Below are positions 1-8,100 of a DNA stretch of 33,206 nucleotides, one piece after another (positions within the stretch are counted from its first letter, which is position 1; every line of letters begins with the position of its first letter). This stretch comes from Acidobacteriota bacterium. Lineage in GTDB: Bacteria; Acidobacteriota; Terriglobia; Acidiferrales; UBA7541. Both the position numbers and the translations under genes were made by a program. The stretch spans positions 1 to 33,206 of the forward strand of contig JAJYLB010000041.1 of NCBI GenBank assembly GCA_021788095.1, written 5' to 3'. Below the pieces are notes generated by a model that was not told the DNA's origin, did no database searches, and was given only the letters and a program-made list of their open reading frames with translations.

Positions 1-2
1 TC

Positions 3-92
3 GTCGTCCGCTACGATCGCCTGCTTTCGATCTATCGAGCGTTTTTCCATATCGCTTGCCTCATGATCGTTTTACGGAGGGTTGTGCAATAG
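3..92 (+). pseudogene. IS5-like transposase, C-terminal end (cut by window edge)
   Basis: The third frame runs open from the window edge to a TAG at 90-92 and encodes about 29 residues beginning VVRYDRLLSIYRAFFHIACL and ending in LRRVVQ. This pattern (VVRY-[ED]-R, a small hydrophobic helix, then LRR) resembles the extreme C-terminus of IS5-family DDE transposases. The stop codon is followed within a few bases by a CTAG-bounded sequence that matches the terminal inverted repeat of a MITE at 1565-1744, as expected for a transposon right end. Whether the transposase is intact upstream cannot be judged from this window. The family call rests on recall of the C-terminal motif only. Confidence 0.6.
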
Positions 93-99
93 CTTCTAG
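73..99. repeat. Right terminal inverted repeat of the IS5-like element
   Basis: Read on the minus strand this end begins CTAGAAGCTATTGCACAACC. The two ends of the non-autonomous element at 1565-1744 begin GTAGAAGCCATTGCAAAACC and CTAGAACCCATTGCAAAACC, so the same terminal repeat is present with a few substitutions. The CTAG/GTAG tetranucleotides fit the YTAR-type target preference known for the IS5 group. Confidence 0.6.
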
Positions 100-237
100 T
101 GTCCTGAGTCAGAAGTTCGCAACATAGATTTTCGGGGGTCGGAGCTTCAGCTCCGACATTAAGGCCCGCCAAATCAAGGGGCTTCAGCCCCTGAAGAAGG
201 GCGACTTTTACATGGAACTTGCAACTCGGGACACTAG
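96..237. mobile_element. 142-bp palindromic MITE-like element
   Basis: The segment begins CTAGTGTCCTGAGTC and ends as the inverse of CTAGTGTCCCGAGTTGCAAG, giving imperfect terminal inverted repeats of about 20 bp bounded by CTAG. Inside are two hairpins centred on CTTCAG: GTCGGAGCT/AGCTCCGAC near 136-155 and GGGGCT/AGCCCC near 179-192. There is no coding capacity. Its left CTAG is shared with the end of the transposase remnant, so it appears to have inserted at, or been captured beside, that end. The right end reaches into the open frame of the following TPR gene. A TA-targeting element (IS630-like) would fit TA-GTGTCC...GGACAC-TA, but the mobilising transposase is unknown. Confidence 0.6.
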
Positions 238-320
238 CGGAATGCGGCGTCTCTTCATGTCTCTTACCGGTCATCTTGAGAATTAACCTTTCCCACTTCC
301 TTCCCCGTGTGGCCTTTGGC

Positions 321-1547
321 ATGGCCATCGTGCTCGTCGCAGCGCCCCTGGCGCTGTTTGCTTCGCGGGTATGGCTCGCCGCGCACTGGGCCTCGTCGCC
401 GGACCCTGCGATTTGGCGGAAAGCGGCCATCCTGGAGCCCGGCGACGCGGAATACTGGGATCGGCTTGGCCTCTCTCAAGAATGGAGCATCGACAACGGA
501 GGCACGCGCCAAGCCACGCGCTACCTCGAGCGCGCCGTCCGGACGGACCCGCGTTCGGCAGCCCTGTGGATGGACCTCGCAGACGTCTACGAGACGTCGG
601 GCGATCCTGCCAAAGCGCAACGGGCGTTCAAGCAGGCGGAGACGGATGATCCGATGTCAGCGGAAGTCGCCTGGCGCTACGGCAGCTTCTTCCTCTACGA
701 AGGGGATCTCCCGCAGGGCTACGCGGAAATCAAACGCTCGCTGCTTGTCGATTCTTCTCTCGCACCCAGCGCCATTGCCGAGTGCTGGCAAGCGAATCCC
801 AATATCGGAGCCTTGCTCGGCCAGGCGCTCCCAGCCGAGCTCCCGGACTACCTCACGGCCATGGATTTCTTCCTTTCGCGAAATCTGCTCGATCCCGCGC
901 TCGCTGTCTGGAACCGTGAGCTGGCGCTGGGAATGGTCGCTCGGATGCCGCAGGCGATTCCGCTGGTGAACGCGCTCATCAGTCAGAACCGCCTGGCGGA
1001 AGCGCAGCGAACCTGGCATCAAGCGCTCCGCGCCTCGCGCTGGCCACGGGATCCCCGCGAGGAGACTTCCCTGATTTTCAATGGAGGATTTGAACGCAAG
1101 ATTGTTGGCGGCGGATTCGACTGGCGAGAGATCCCCGCCGACGGCGTGACCTACGCTCGCGACAGCGGCGTTTCGCATTCCGGTTCCCACTCGCTTCGGA
1201 TCGATTTCGGCGGCCAGGCAAATTTGGATTTCGCAAACGTGTTCCAGCTCGTCCCGGTCGAGCCCGGCACGCGCTACCACTTTTCCGCGTGGCTGCGCAC
1301 GAAAGGGATTTCCACCGATCAGGGAATTCGTTTCCAAATCTTCGATCCGCAGCACCCACCCGAAGTGCAAGTCCTCACGCCCAACATGGTCGGGTCGAAT
1401 CCCTGGACGCTCGTCCAGGCCGACTTAACGACCGGCAAGGACACGCATCTACTCGAAATCGCGCTCCGCCGCATCTTCACCTGGAAATTCGATAACAAGA
1501 TTCGCGGCACGGCTTGGGTGGACGACGTCGCTCTGTCCCCGAAATGA
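321..1547 (+). CDS. TPR protein with C-terminal carbohydrate-binding-like domain (exopolysaccharide locus)
   Basis: The 408-residue product starts with a hydrophobic segment (MAIVLVAAPLALFASRVWLA) that is a signal anchor or signal peptide. Several tetratricopeptide repeats follow (for example DPAIWRKAAILEPGDAEYWD and RSAALWMDLADVYETSGDPA). The last ~150 residues (from about LIFNGGFERKIVGGGFDW to GTAWVDDVALSPK) have the look of a galactose-binding or CBM4/9-type beta-sandwich, with the typical NGGFE start and W-V-DDV end. The frame is open upstream to a TTG at 219, but that lies inside the inserted palindromic element, so GTG 309 or ATG 321 is a more natural start; neither has a clear ribosome-binding site. 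The next gene is an O-antigen-ligase-like protein, which suggests a role in polysaccharide export or chain handling. Confidence 0.7.
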   Translation: MAIVLVAAPLALFASRVWLAAHWASSPDPAIWRKAAILEPGDAEYWDRLGLSQEWSIDNGGTRQATRYLERAVRTDPRSAALWMDLADVYETSGDPAKAQRAFKQAETDDPMSAEVAWRYGSFFLYEGDLPQGYAEIKRSLLVDSSLAPSAIAECWQANPNIGALLGQALPAELPDYLTAMDFFLSRNLLDPALAVWNRELALGMVARMPQAIPLVNALISQNRLAEAQRTWHQALRASRWPRDPREETSLIFNGGFERKIVGGGFDWREIPADGVTYARDSGVSHSGSHSLRIDFGGQANLDFANVFQLVPVEPGTRYHFSAWLRTKGISTDQGIRFQIFDPQHPPEVQVLTPNMVGSNPWTLVQADLTTGKDTHLLEIALRRIFTWKFDNKIRGTAWVDDVALSPK

Positions 1548-1564
1548 CATTCGCCTCCGCAAGC

Positions 1565-1744
1565 GTAGAAGCCATTGCAAAACCCCTGTCTTCGGAGGGC
1601 ACGGCTTCAGCCGTGCCGCAAAAGTGGCCAAAAATCAGGGACGGATCCTGTCCCGGCGAAAGCCGGGAGCCCCTGAAGCGCGCCTTGCGCGCCCCGAATG
1701 GAGCTACGGGGCAGGCCCCAGGGAGGTTTTGCAATGGGTTCTAG
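1565..1744. mobile_element. MITE with IS5-like terminal repeats (copy A)
   Basis: A 180-bp non-coding element whose ends are inverted copies: GTAGAAGCCATTGCAAAACC on the left, and on the right the complement of CTAGAACCCATTGCAAAACC. The ends match the right end of the transposase remnant at 73-99. The interior carries hairpins, including GGCACGGC-TTCA-GCCGTGCC at 1597-1616 and CCCGGCGAAAGCCGGG near 1652-1667. A diverged sister copy lies at 21270-21444. It sits in the gap between the TPR gene and the polysaccharide ligase gene. Confidence 0.7.
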
Positions 1745-1750
1745 TCGTAG

Positions 1751-1769
1751 GGGCGCGGTCTCCGCGCCC
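1751..1769. repeat. Short REP-like hairpin
   Basis: A perfect 8-bp stem, GGGCGCGG and CCGCGCCC around a TCT loop, follows directly after the MITE. It could act as a transcriptional pause or be another palindromic repeat unit. There is no T-tract. Confidence 0.45.
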
Positions 1770-1908
1770 GCGCGGCCGGTTTGTGGAAGCGACCCTCGTG
1801 TCCGCCCGCCTCTGTCGTGGCGCGGGCGTCCCGCCTGCGGCCTTTCCCCCCCTCCTCTCACCGGGACCCGCCCAGCATGCTCCCAGGACAGCAAATGGAA
1901 GCATCACC

Positions 1909-1923
1909 GTTACATCATGTAAC
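1909..1923. promoter_or_regulatory. Palindrome GTTACA-TCA-TGTAAC, probable operator (site 1)
   Basis: A perfect 6-3-6 inverted repeat, 311 bp before the start of the polysaccharide ligase gene. The same half-sites with the same spacing recur at 29929-29943 upstream of the Tad pilus genes. A dimeric regulator is the simplest reading; which one is unknown. No convincing sigma-54 or sigma-70 promoter could be tied to it on this side. Confidence 0.5.
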
Positions 1924-2234
1924 ACATGGGCGGCGGAAGAGAAGAAAAAGGGAAGGGCTCCATTCCTCGCCAACTGCGACGAGCATAAAAATCATCTCCC
2001 TGAAAACACACTACTTAAACTCGCCAATTCCCGGCGCCCAGCGACGGGTTATCCCAACCCCCTTGGCCCGTTTCCTGTCAAGCGAAATCGTATGAGTGAC
2101 CCTTGCGGTCGCCCGCCTCTGGGAGCCAAAACTTTGCCCCCCACGGGAGCGACGGGGCGTTGCGATTTTTGCACTCCGGTTCTTTCTCCCGGGGCCCGCC
2201 TGCGTGCGGTCGACAATCCAGGTAAAAAAGTGAA

Positions 2235-3545
2235 ATGAAGCCGATTCGCATCGGCGTTTGCCTCCTCGTCGCCTTCGCCGTGCTGTCTTTTGGCGCCGTC
2301 GAGCCGTGGGGCTACGCCATTCTCGAAATCGGTGCGGCGATCTTATTTCTGCTGTGGGGGATTCTGTCGATTCGGCAGCGGCACGCGGATATTCATTGGA
2401 ATTGGCTTTATCTGCCGCTGCTAGGCCTGGGCGGACTCGGGCTGGCGCAGTATGCCTTCCGCCTTTCGGTCTATCCCTATCTGACCGAGATCGATCTACT
2501 CAAGGGTGGTGCGTACGTCCTGCTGTGCTTCCTGACGATAGAGTCGATCCACAGCACCGACGAAGTAAAGCATTTCATCTGGTTCCTGCTGATTCTCGGT
2601 TTCGCTGTGTCGCTTTTCGGAATTGTCCAGCACTTCACTTTCAACGGAAAGATTTATTGGTCCATTCCCGCGCCGGCCAACTCCGGCCCGTTCGGGCCGT
2701 ATGTGAATCGGGATGATTTCGCCGGTTTCGTCGAGCTCGTCGCTCCGTTGGGGCTCGCGTTTCTTTTCTTCAGGGCGGTGCGCCGCGAGCATTTTACCCT
2801 GTTGCTTTTATTCACGCTCGTTCCCATCAGCGCGGCGATTCTTTCCGCGTCTCGCGGCGGGATCATCGGTCTGTTCTTCGAGCTGCTTCTGCTTGCCTTT
2901 CTTGCGCGCGCGCGCCGGATCGGAAGCAAGCAACTCGTGGGAGTGGCCGCGCTCACGCTCCTAGCCGGCACATTCATCGTCTGGCTGGGAGTCACGACCG
3001 CTATTCAGCGCTTCGAGCAACTCACGCCGGGGGAGATTTCCCGGGATCTTCGCGTCTCGATGTTCCGCGATACCTGGCGCATCTTTCTCGACCACCCCGT
3101 CGTGGGGACGGGCCTGGGAACTTTGATCGCGGTCTATCCCCGCTACTCGAGCTTCTACATTCCTCATACGGTCGTTGACCACGCGCACAACGACTACCTC
3201 GAGCTGCTGGCGGATGCAGGTGCAATCGGAGGACTTTGTCTGATCGGTTTCGTCGTGCTGCTCTTCTGGCGAGGGCTCGAAAACCTGCGCTCCGCGGGAA
3301 GGTGCGCCCACCGGGCGATCTTTGCGGGATCGCTGGCTGCTTGCTCGGGCCTGCTGCTCCACAGCCTCGTGGATTTCAATCTCCACATCCCCGCGAACGC
3401 GCTGATTTTCCTCCTTTTGGCCTTTGTGGCAACTTCATCAATCGAGGCTCCTCAGGAAACTCAGCTGCCCCCTTCGTTTGAAACCGCCGACGTGGTCCTC
3501 TTGCCGCACGCCGTCCCGAGCGCTCATTCGGCGATTCCTCGGTAA
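2235..3545 (+). CDS. O-antigen ligase / Wzy-type polysaccharide polymerase family protein
   Basis: A 436-residue integral membrane protein with about 10-12 hydrophobic segments, starting at an ATG preceded by AGGTAAAAAAGTGAA. It belongs to the O-antigen ligase/polymerase superfamily (PF04932 type): the periplasmic loop motif HAHNDYLELLADAG at about 316-329 and the SASRGG motif at about 204-209 are the family's hallmark segments. Members join or polymerise undecaprenyl-linked glycans on the periplasmic side of the inner membrane. The upstream TPR/carbohydrate-binding-fold gene is a likely partner. Ligase and polymerase cannot be separated from sequence alone. The non-hydrophobic C-terminal tail (about 405-436) is probably cytoplasmic. 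Confidence 0.82.
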   Translation: MKPIRIGVCLLVAFAVLSFGAVEPWGYAILEIGAAILFLLWGILSIRQRHADIHWNWLYLPLLGLGGLGLAQYAFRLSVYPYLTEIDLLKGGAYVLLCFLTIESIHSTDEVKHFIWFLLILGFAVSLFGIVQHFTFNGKIYWSIPAPANSGPFGPYVNRDDFAGFVELVAPLGLAFLFFRAVRREHFTLLLLFTLVPISAAILSASRGGIIGLFFELLLLAFLARARRIGSKQLVGVAALTLLAGTFIVWLGVTTAIQRFEQLTPGEISRDLRVSMFRDTWRIFLDHPVVGTGLGTLIAVYPRYSSFYIPHTVVDHAHNDYLELLADAGAIGGLCLIGFVVLLFWRGLENLRSAGRCAHRAIFAGSLAACSGLLLHSLVDFNLHIPANALIFLLLAFVATSSIEAPQETQLPPSFETADVVLLPHAVPSAHSAIPR

Positions 3546-3889
3546 GCGTCCTTCCCCGGCTTCTCCCCGTCGTAATCTCCTTTCTCCGGAGCCCCGTCCC
3601 GAGCGGCCATGGTTCTCAAGTTTCCTGGCCCAAGACCCGCCAGAAGACCTCCATCCGTCTGTGATAACGGCCTTCTGCAGGGGTAGTGGCCCTTGGGTTT
3701 ACCCTTACTTATCCCTTTCAGAGCGAGTGACGGGCCGGTTGTCAGATGAGATCACGCACTCGCGACAACGCGGAGACTCTTTCCGCCCGGCGAGGCACCT
3801 GGGTCCGAAGGGCTGAAGAAGGCCCGGAAACCATTTTCCCGGTAAGCTGGAAGGCCGGACAACTCTATCTTCGTCCGAAGGGAGGAATC
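3546..3889. other. Intergenic region, no gene seen
   Basis: About 340 bp between the polysaccharide gene and the NIPSNAP gene. The frames that cross it lack start signals and have repeat-like composition. The only clear signal is the ribosome-binding site AAGGGAGG at 3878-3885 for the next gene. Confidence 0.45.
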
Positions 3890-4699
3890 ATGAAACGAAG
3901 AACCCTTCTTACCTCGTCGCTGCCCGCCTTGGCTCTGGCGCTGAGCCCCGGATCGTTCCTGGGCGGGCAGGCCGAGACTCCCGCGGCATCGGAAAAGCGG
4001 GAATATTATCTGCTCCGCCGTTACCAGATGAATTGGGGTCCGCAGTTCAAAGCCGCGCACGAATTCTTCCAGCAGGCCCTGGTCCCAGCTGCCAACCGCC
4101 TCGGCATCAAGCCGGTCGGGATATTCAACGTGAGTATCGGCCCCTACACTCCGCGCGTTTTCGTCCTGCTGCCCTGCGCTTCGCTCGAGACGCTGTGCAA
4201 CCTCGACGAGAAGCTGCGCCAGGATCCCGAGTACCAACAGGCGGGAGCGCCCTTCCTGGATGCCCCCGCCGGGCAGCCCGCCTACCTCCGCGTCGAGAGC
4301 ATTCTGCTGCGGGCATTCGAGGGCTGGCCGCGTCTGGTCTTGCCTCCGGCGACAGCCCAGAAGGAGCCTCGGCTCTTCGAGCTGCGCACTTACCAGGACC
4401 CCACCGACCGCGATCACGTGCGCAAGCTGGAAATGATGAACGCGGGCTACTTCCCCATCTTCAAGGAAGCCGGCTTCGCTCAGGTCTTCTACGGCGATAC
4501 CCTGGTGGGTCCCACCATGCCCGACCTGACCTACATGCTTTGCTTCAAAGACCTGGCGGAGCGAGACAAGAACTGGAAGACCTATTTCGCTTCGGAGGCA
4601 TGGAAGGAACTGTCCACCAACCCTCGATACACGTTCGAGGGCATCGTTTCCAAGGTCTCGAACCAAATCCTCGCCCCGGCCGATTATTCGCAGATTTAG
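3890..4699 (+). CDS. Secreted NIPSNAP-family protein, two NIPSNAP repeats
   Basis: The 269-residue product begins MKRRTLLTSSLPALALALSP, a cleavable export signal with a basic start. ATG 3890 is chosen because AAGGGAGG lies 4-11 bases upstream; the frame is open further upstream without a signal. Two ferredoxin-like NIPSNAP domains follow, each opening with an aromatic-rich beta strand: REYYLLRRYQM at about 37-47 and RLFELRTYQD at about 162-171. The second continues with the family pattern KLEMMNAGYFPIFKEAGF. NIPSNAP proteins are small dimeric alpha/beta-barrel proteins of unsettled function; in Acidobacteria and Planctomycetes secreted versions often sit near carbohydrate-processing genes. 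The substrate is unknown. Confidence 0.8.
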   Translation: MKRRTLLTSSLPALALALSPGSFLGGQAETPAASEKREYYLLRRYQMNWGPQFKAAHEFFQQALVPAANRLGIKPVGIFNVSIGPYTPRVFVLLPCASLETLCNLDEKLRQDPEYQQAGAPFLDAPAGQPAYLRVESILLRAFEGWPRLVLPPATAQKEPRLFELRTYQDPTDRDHVRKLEMMNAGYFPIFKEAGFAQVFYGDTLVGPTMPDLTYMLCFKDLAERDKNWKTYFASEAWKELSTNPRYTFEGIVSKVSNQILAPADYSQI

Positions 4700-5110
4700 G
4701 CGCGGGCCCGGTGAAATTGCGTGAACCGGCGGGAGGGGACTGAAGTTGATCGGAGAAGGTAATTAGATACTTCTTGACATGATTGATGTTCTCGTGGTAG
4801 GTTCCCGATGCTTTTCTTTGGGAAGATTGTAAACGTATTCAGCCTGACAATCTGCCTGGCAACCTGAAGTTGCTGCAAGAGGGGAATGGGGCATAAGCCT
4901 TCGCTTCAGGCGCACTGGGTAGAACTCGAAGTTAACCGGGCAATATGTCGTAGGTCAAGAGCCGAGGGGAATCTGGCCTGACTCGTAGGGTTGAAACTAC
5001 TCAGGTCCGATTGGTATATTGCACTGACTGTTTATTGGTCCGAGGGGCGCCCTAGCCGCTTAGCCATAGGGTGGGGGAATACGGGGGCTCCTAGGGACGG
5101 GGAGGAAGCT
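4700..5110. other. Promoter region and long leader of the TonB receptor
   Basis: No gene is visible. The stretch holds a promoter at 4774-4803 and then about 300 bases of leader before the receptor's start codon. Small hairpins (GCAAC-CTGAA-GTTGC near 4859-4873; CCCTA...TAGGG near 5051-5072) are present but weak. The reading frame of the receptor is open back to 4991, but that extension is not signal-peptide-like and lacks a ribosome-binding site. Confidence 0.5.
4774..4803 (+). promoter_or_regulatory. Sigma-70-type promoter for the TonB receptor
   Basis: TTGACA at 4774-4779 (perfect -35), an 18-bp spacer and TAGGTT at 4798-4803 (-10). The same hexamers and spacing are found for the gene starting at 31109. 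Transcription would begin near 4810, leaving a leader of about 300 nt. Confidence 0.55.
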
Positions 5111-8100
5111 ATGCCGCGGGCCTTTTTCCGCCGACTTCTGTCCGGAATTCTGCTGGTTCTGGCCTTCCTGATCGGATTTTATGCCACGCCCTCATGGGCG
5201 CAGGTAACTCAGGGAAGCATCTCCGTCTCCGTATTGGATCCCAGCGGCGCGGTGATCCCGAAAGCGAAATTGACGCTTCAGGATTTGGCCACGAACTCCG
5301 CCCGTTTGGGGACCACCAGCTCGGCTGGGACGTATACCTTTCCGGACCTGCCCACTGGCACGTATCGCCTCACGGTTTCGAAAGGCGGGTTCGAAAGTCA
5401 GGTGTTCAATTCGGTGGGCGTTTCCGCCACCCAGGTCACGGACATCAAGGCGACCCTGCGCGTCGGAGCGGTGACGCAAAAGGTCGAGGTCACCGCGCAA
5501 GCTGTCCCGATCGTCCAAACCACTTCCAACGCCATTGGCTCAATCATCAGCATGAAAGAGGTGCAGGATTTGCCCCTGGCGGGACGCGACATTTCGAGCT
5601 TGGCCCGCCTGGTGCCGGGCTTCGCCGGTGGAACGTGGAATGGTCTTCCTTTCGCGGCCACGGGAAACAATATCGACGGCGTCGTCGCCACCACGCAGCG
5701 AATGAAATTCAACGGCGCGGCTACGCCGCTGGTTCAGCCGCGGGTCGAGAACATCGCGGAAATGACGGTCTCGACGGATCAGCTGAATTTGAACAGCGGC
5801 TACGGGCTGTCGGATATGCAGGTGAATTACGTTACGAAGCGCGGCAGCAACAAGTTCCACGGCGGGGCCTACGAGAATTTCAGCAATTCAGCTCTGGACG
5901 CCAATACCTGGGCGAACAACGCCACGGGGATCAAAAGACAGCTGTTCATTCGGAACGAATTTGGCGCGAGCTTGGGCGGGCCTGTCCTCAAGAACAGGCT
6001 CTTCTTCTTCGGCACGTTTGCGATGGCGAAGCAGCCGGGCTCGGCGGCCAACACGAATTCTGTTTTGACTTCGGCGGCCCAGGCGGGCCAGTTCACTTTC
6101 ACCGACAGCGCGGGGACTCACACGGTCAACGTGTTATCGGGCATTGCCGGGAGCCCGGCAGGTGCGGCGGTGGGAGCGACGACGCCTTGTTGCGCTTTGC
6201 CGACCACGGTGAACTCGAATGTCCAAGGTATTCTTTCCAACATCAACTCGGGTGTAGGTAGCGGCGTGGTAAAGACGCCTGACTCCGATCCGAATCTGGT
6301 GGATCTGCGCTGGACCTATCCGAGGGCGGTGACCCAGTACTTCCCCACGGCTCGCATGGACTTCGACGTTTCAAGTAAGGTGCGCCTCTTCTCTTCCTGG
6401 AACATGACCACGCTCACGGAGCAGAACTACGACATCCCCCCACTGCCGGGATCGTACTACACCCAGTACGGCGGCTCGGAACACGTCAGGAATTTTGCGG
6501 GGTCGCTTGGCGTGGATTGGACGCTCTCACCTACGATGATCAACTCCTTCCGTGCCGGCTATTTGTACAATCGCTACGCCTATGGGTACGATCTTCTGCC
6601 CGTGTGGGATAGTCAGCCGGCCATTAACTTCGCCTACGGCGCGTCGGGGGTCGAACTCGGCAACCTGCCGGTCACAACGTATTATCCGATCTTCAATGCT
6701 TCCGACAATGTGACGTGGCAAAAGGGATCGCACACGATCAGTTTCGGCTTTTCCTACTTCCGCGAGCAAGACCACTACTACAATCCTCCTGCCGGATTCC
6801 CTAGCTCCACACTGGGCATCGATCCTACGGATCCGGCCTCCACGGTTTTCACCGATTATTTCAACTCGCACTTCCCCAAAGCGAGTTCGACCGACCTGTC
6901 GAATGCGGAGAACTTGTACGCGACCTTGGTAGGCCGGATCAGCGGCGTTTCGGGAAGCTTCGCCTTGAACCCGACGACGAAGCAATATCTGACCAAGCCC
7001 GGCTTCTACGCGCTCGATGAGCTCCAGCATACGTGGGGGCTGTTCTACCAGGATTCCTGGCGCGTCAGACCAACACTGACCATCAATTACGGGTTGCGAT
7101 GGGACTTTATAAGGCCGTCCCAGGACTTGACGGGCGGCTACCACAGCGCCGACAACGTTGGGATCTGGGGACCCTCCGGCGTTGGCAACATCTTCAACCC
7201 CGGAGCGCTTACCACGAACCCTGGCGGATTGAACCCCGTCTACGTCGCTCGGCACGCCACTTACCAGAGCTTTGACGTTACGCCTCAGCCGGCCATCGGA
7301 CTGGCATGGAACCCGAACAAGACGGCAGGGCTTTTCGGCAAGCTGCTCGGAGGGAACAGCACGGTGATACGCGCCGGCTTCTCCCTGCGGCGGTTCACCG
7401 AGCCTTATCAGTTCTTCTGGAATCAGGCGTCGAATGAGGGCTATGCCTTCTATCAAAGCTTCACGCTCGCTCCTCAGGTTCCTGGCTCAACGCTGCCCGC
7501 AACGGGCGGCTACTACGGCGGCAGCTATGCTCTTGGCGGTTCGCAACCGGCTCCTTATTTTGTGAGCCCACCCACCTACCAGACTACGATTCCCGAATCG
7601 GATGAGACGTTTTATGGGTATTGGTCCGGGGTGAACGGGATGAACGAAAACATCCGCCAGCCGTACACGATGTCGTGGAACCTCGGCATCCAGCGGGAAT
7701 TGGGCCGAAACAACGTGCTGGAGGTCCGCTATATCGGCAATCGCAGCGTGCACCAATGGGTGGTGCTGAACCCCAACGAGGTCAACATATTCGAAAACAA
7801 GTTCATCAATGATTTCAAGCAGGCTCAAACCAACTTGGCCATCAACAAAGCAAACGGAATGGGAGGTACGTTCGCGAACAACAGCTTGCCAGGGCAAGGT
7901 GCTTTGCCCATCATGACTGCGGCGGCGGGTGGAAACGCGTCTTTCTTTACCAACGGGGCCTTTATCACCGATCTCAATAACGGCGCAGCCGGGAATTTCG
8001 CCAGCACTTTGGCCGGCAGCCCGACCTATTTGTGCAATCTGGTTGGTGGCGCCAACTTCTCACCCTGCGCGGGCGTTACCGGAGCGGGCTATCCAATCAA

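Larger units (their letters stand above)
1745..2234. other. Long non-coding gap with degenerate repeats
   Basis: No convincing gene is seen here. The gap holds the REP-like hairpin at 1751-1769, the GTTACA palindrome at 1909-1923, and two diverged copies of a ~26-bp phrase (near 1787-1812 and 2096-2122, both containing GACCCT and CGCCCGCCTCTG). The open frames crossing it have an amino-acid composition typical of translated repeats. Confidence 0.5.

Noticed and set aside
2060..2100. Sigma-54 promoter downstream of GTTACA site 1 (TTGGCCCGTTTCCTGTC)
   Set aside because: The -12 position reads TGT instead of TGC and the -24 box is imperfect; not supported.
1605..2238. Open frames of up to 204 codons between the TPR and polysaccharide genes
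   Set aside because: They run through a MITE, a REP-like hairpin and degenerate repeats, with composition to match and no ribosome-binding site.
3424..3816. 130-codon open frame overlapping the end of the polysaccharide gene
   Set aside because: It starts inside the ligase gene in another frame and has Pro/Ser/Arg-rich shadow composition.
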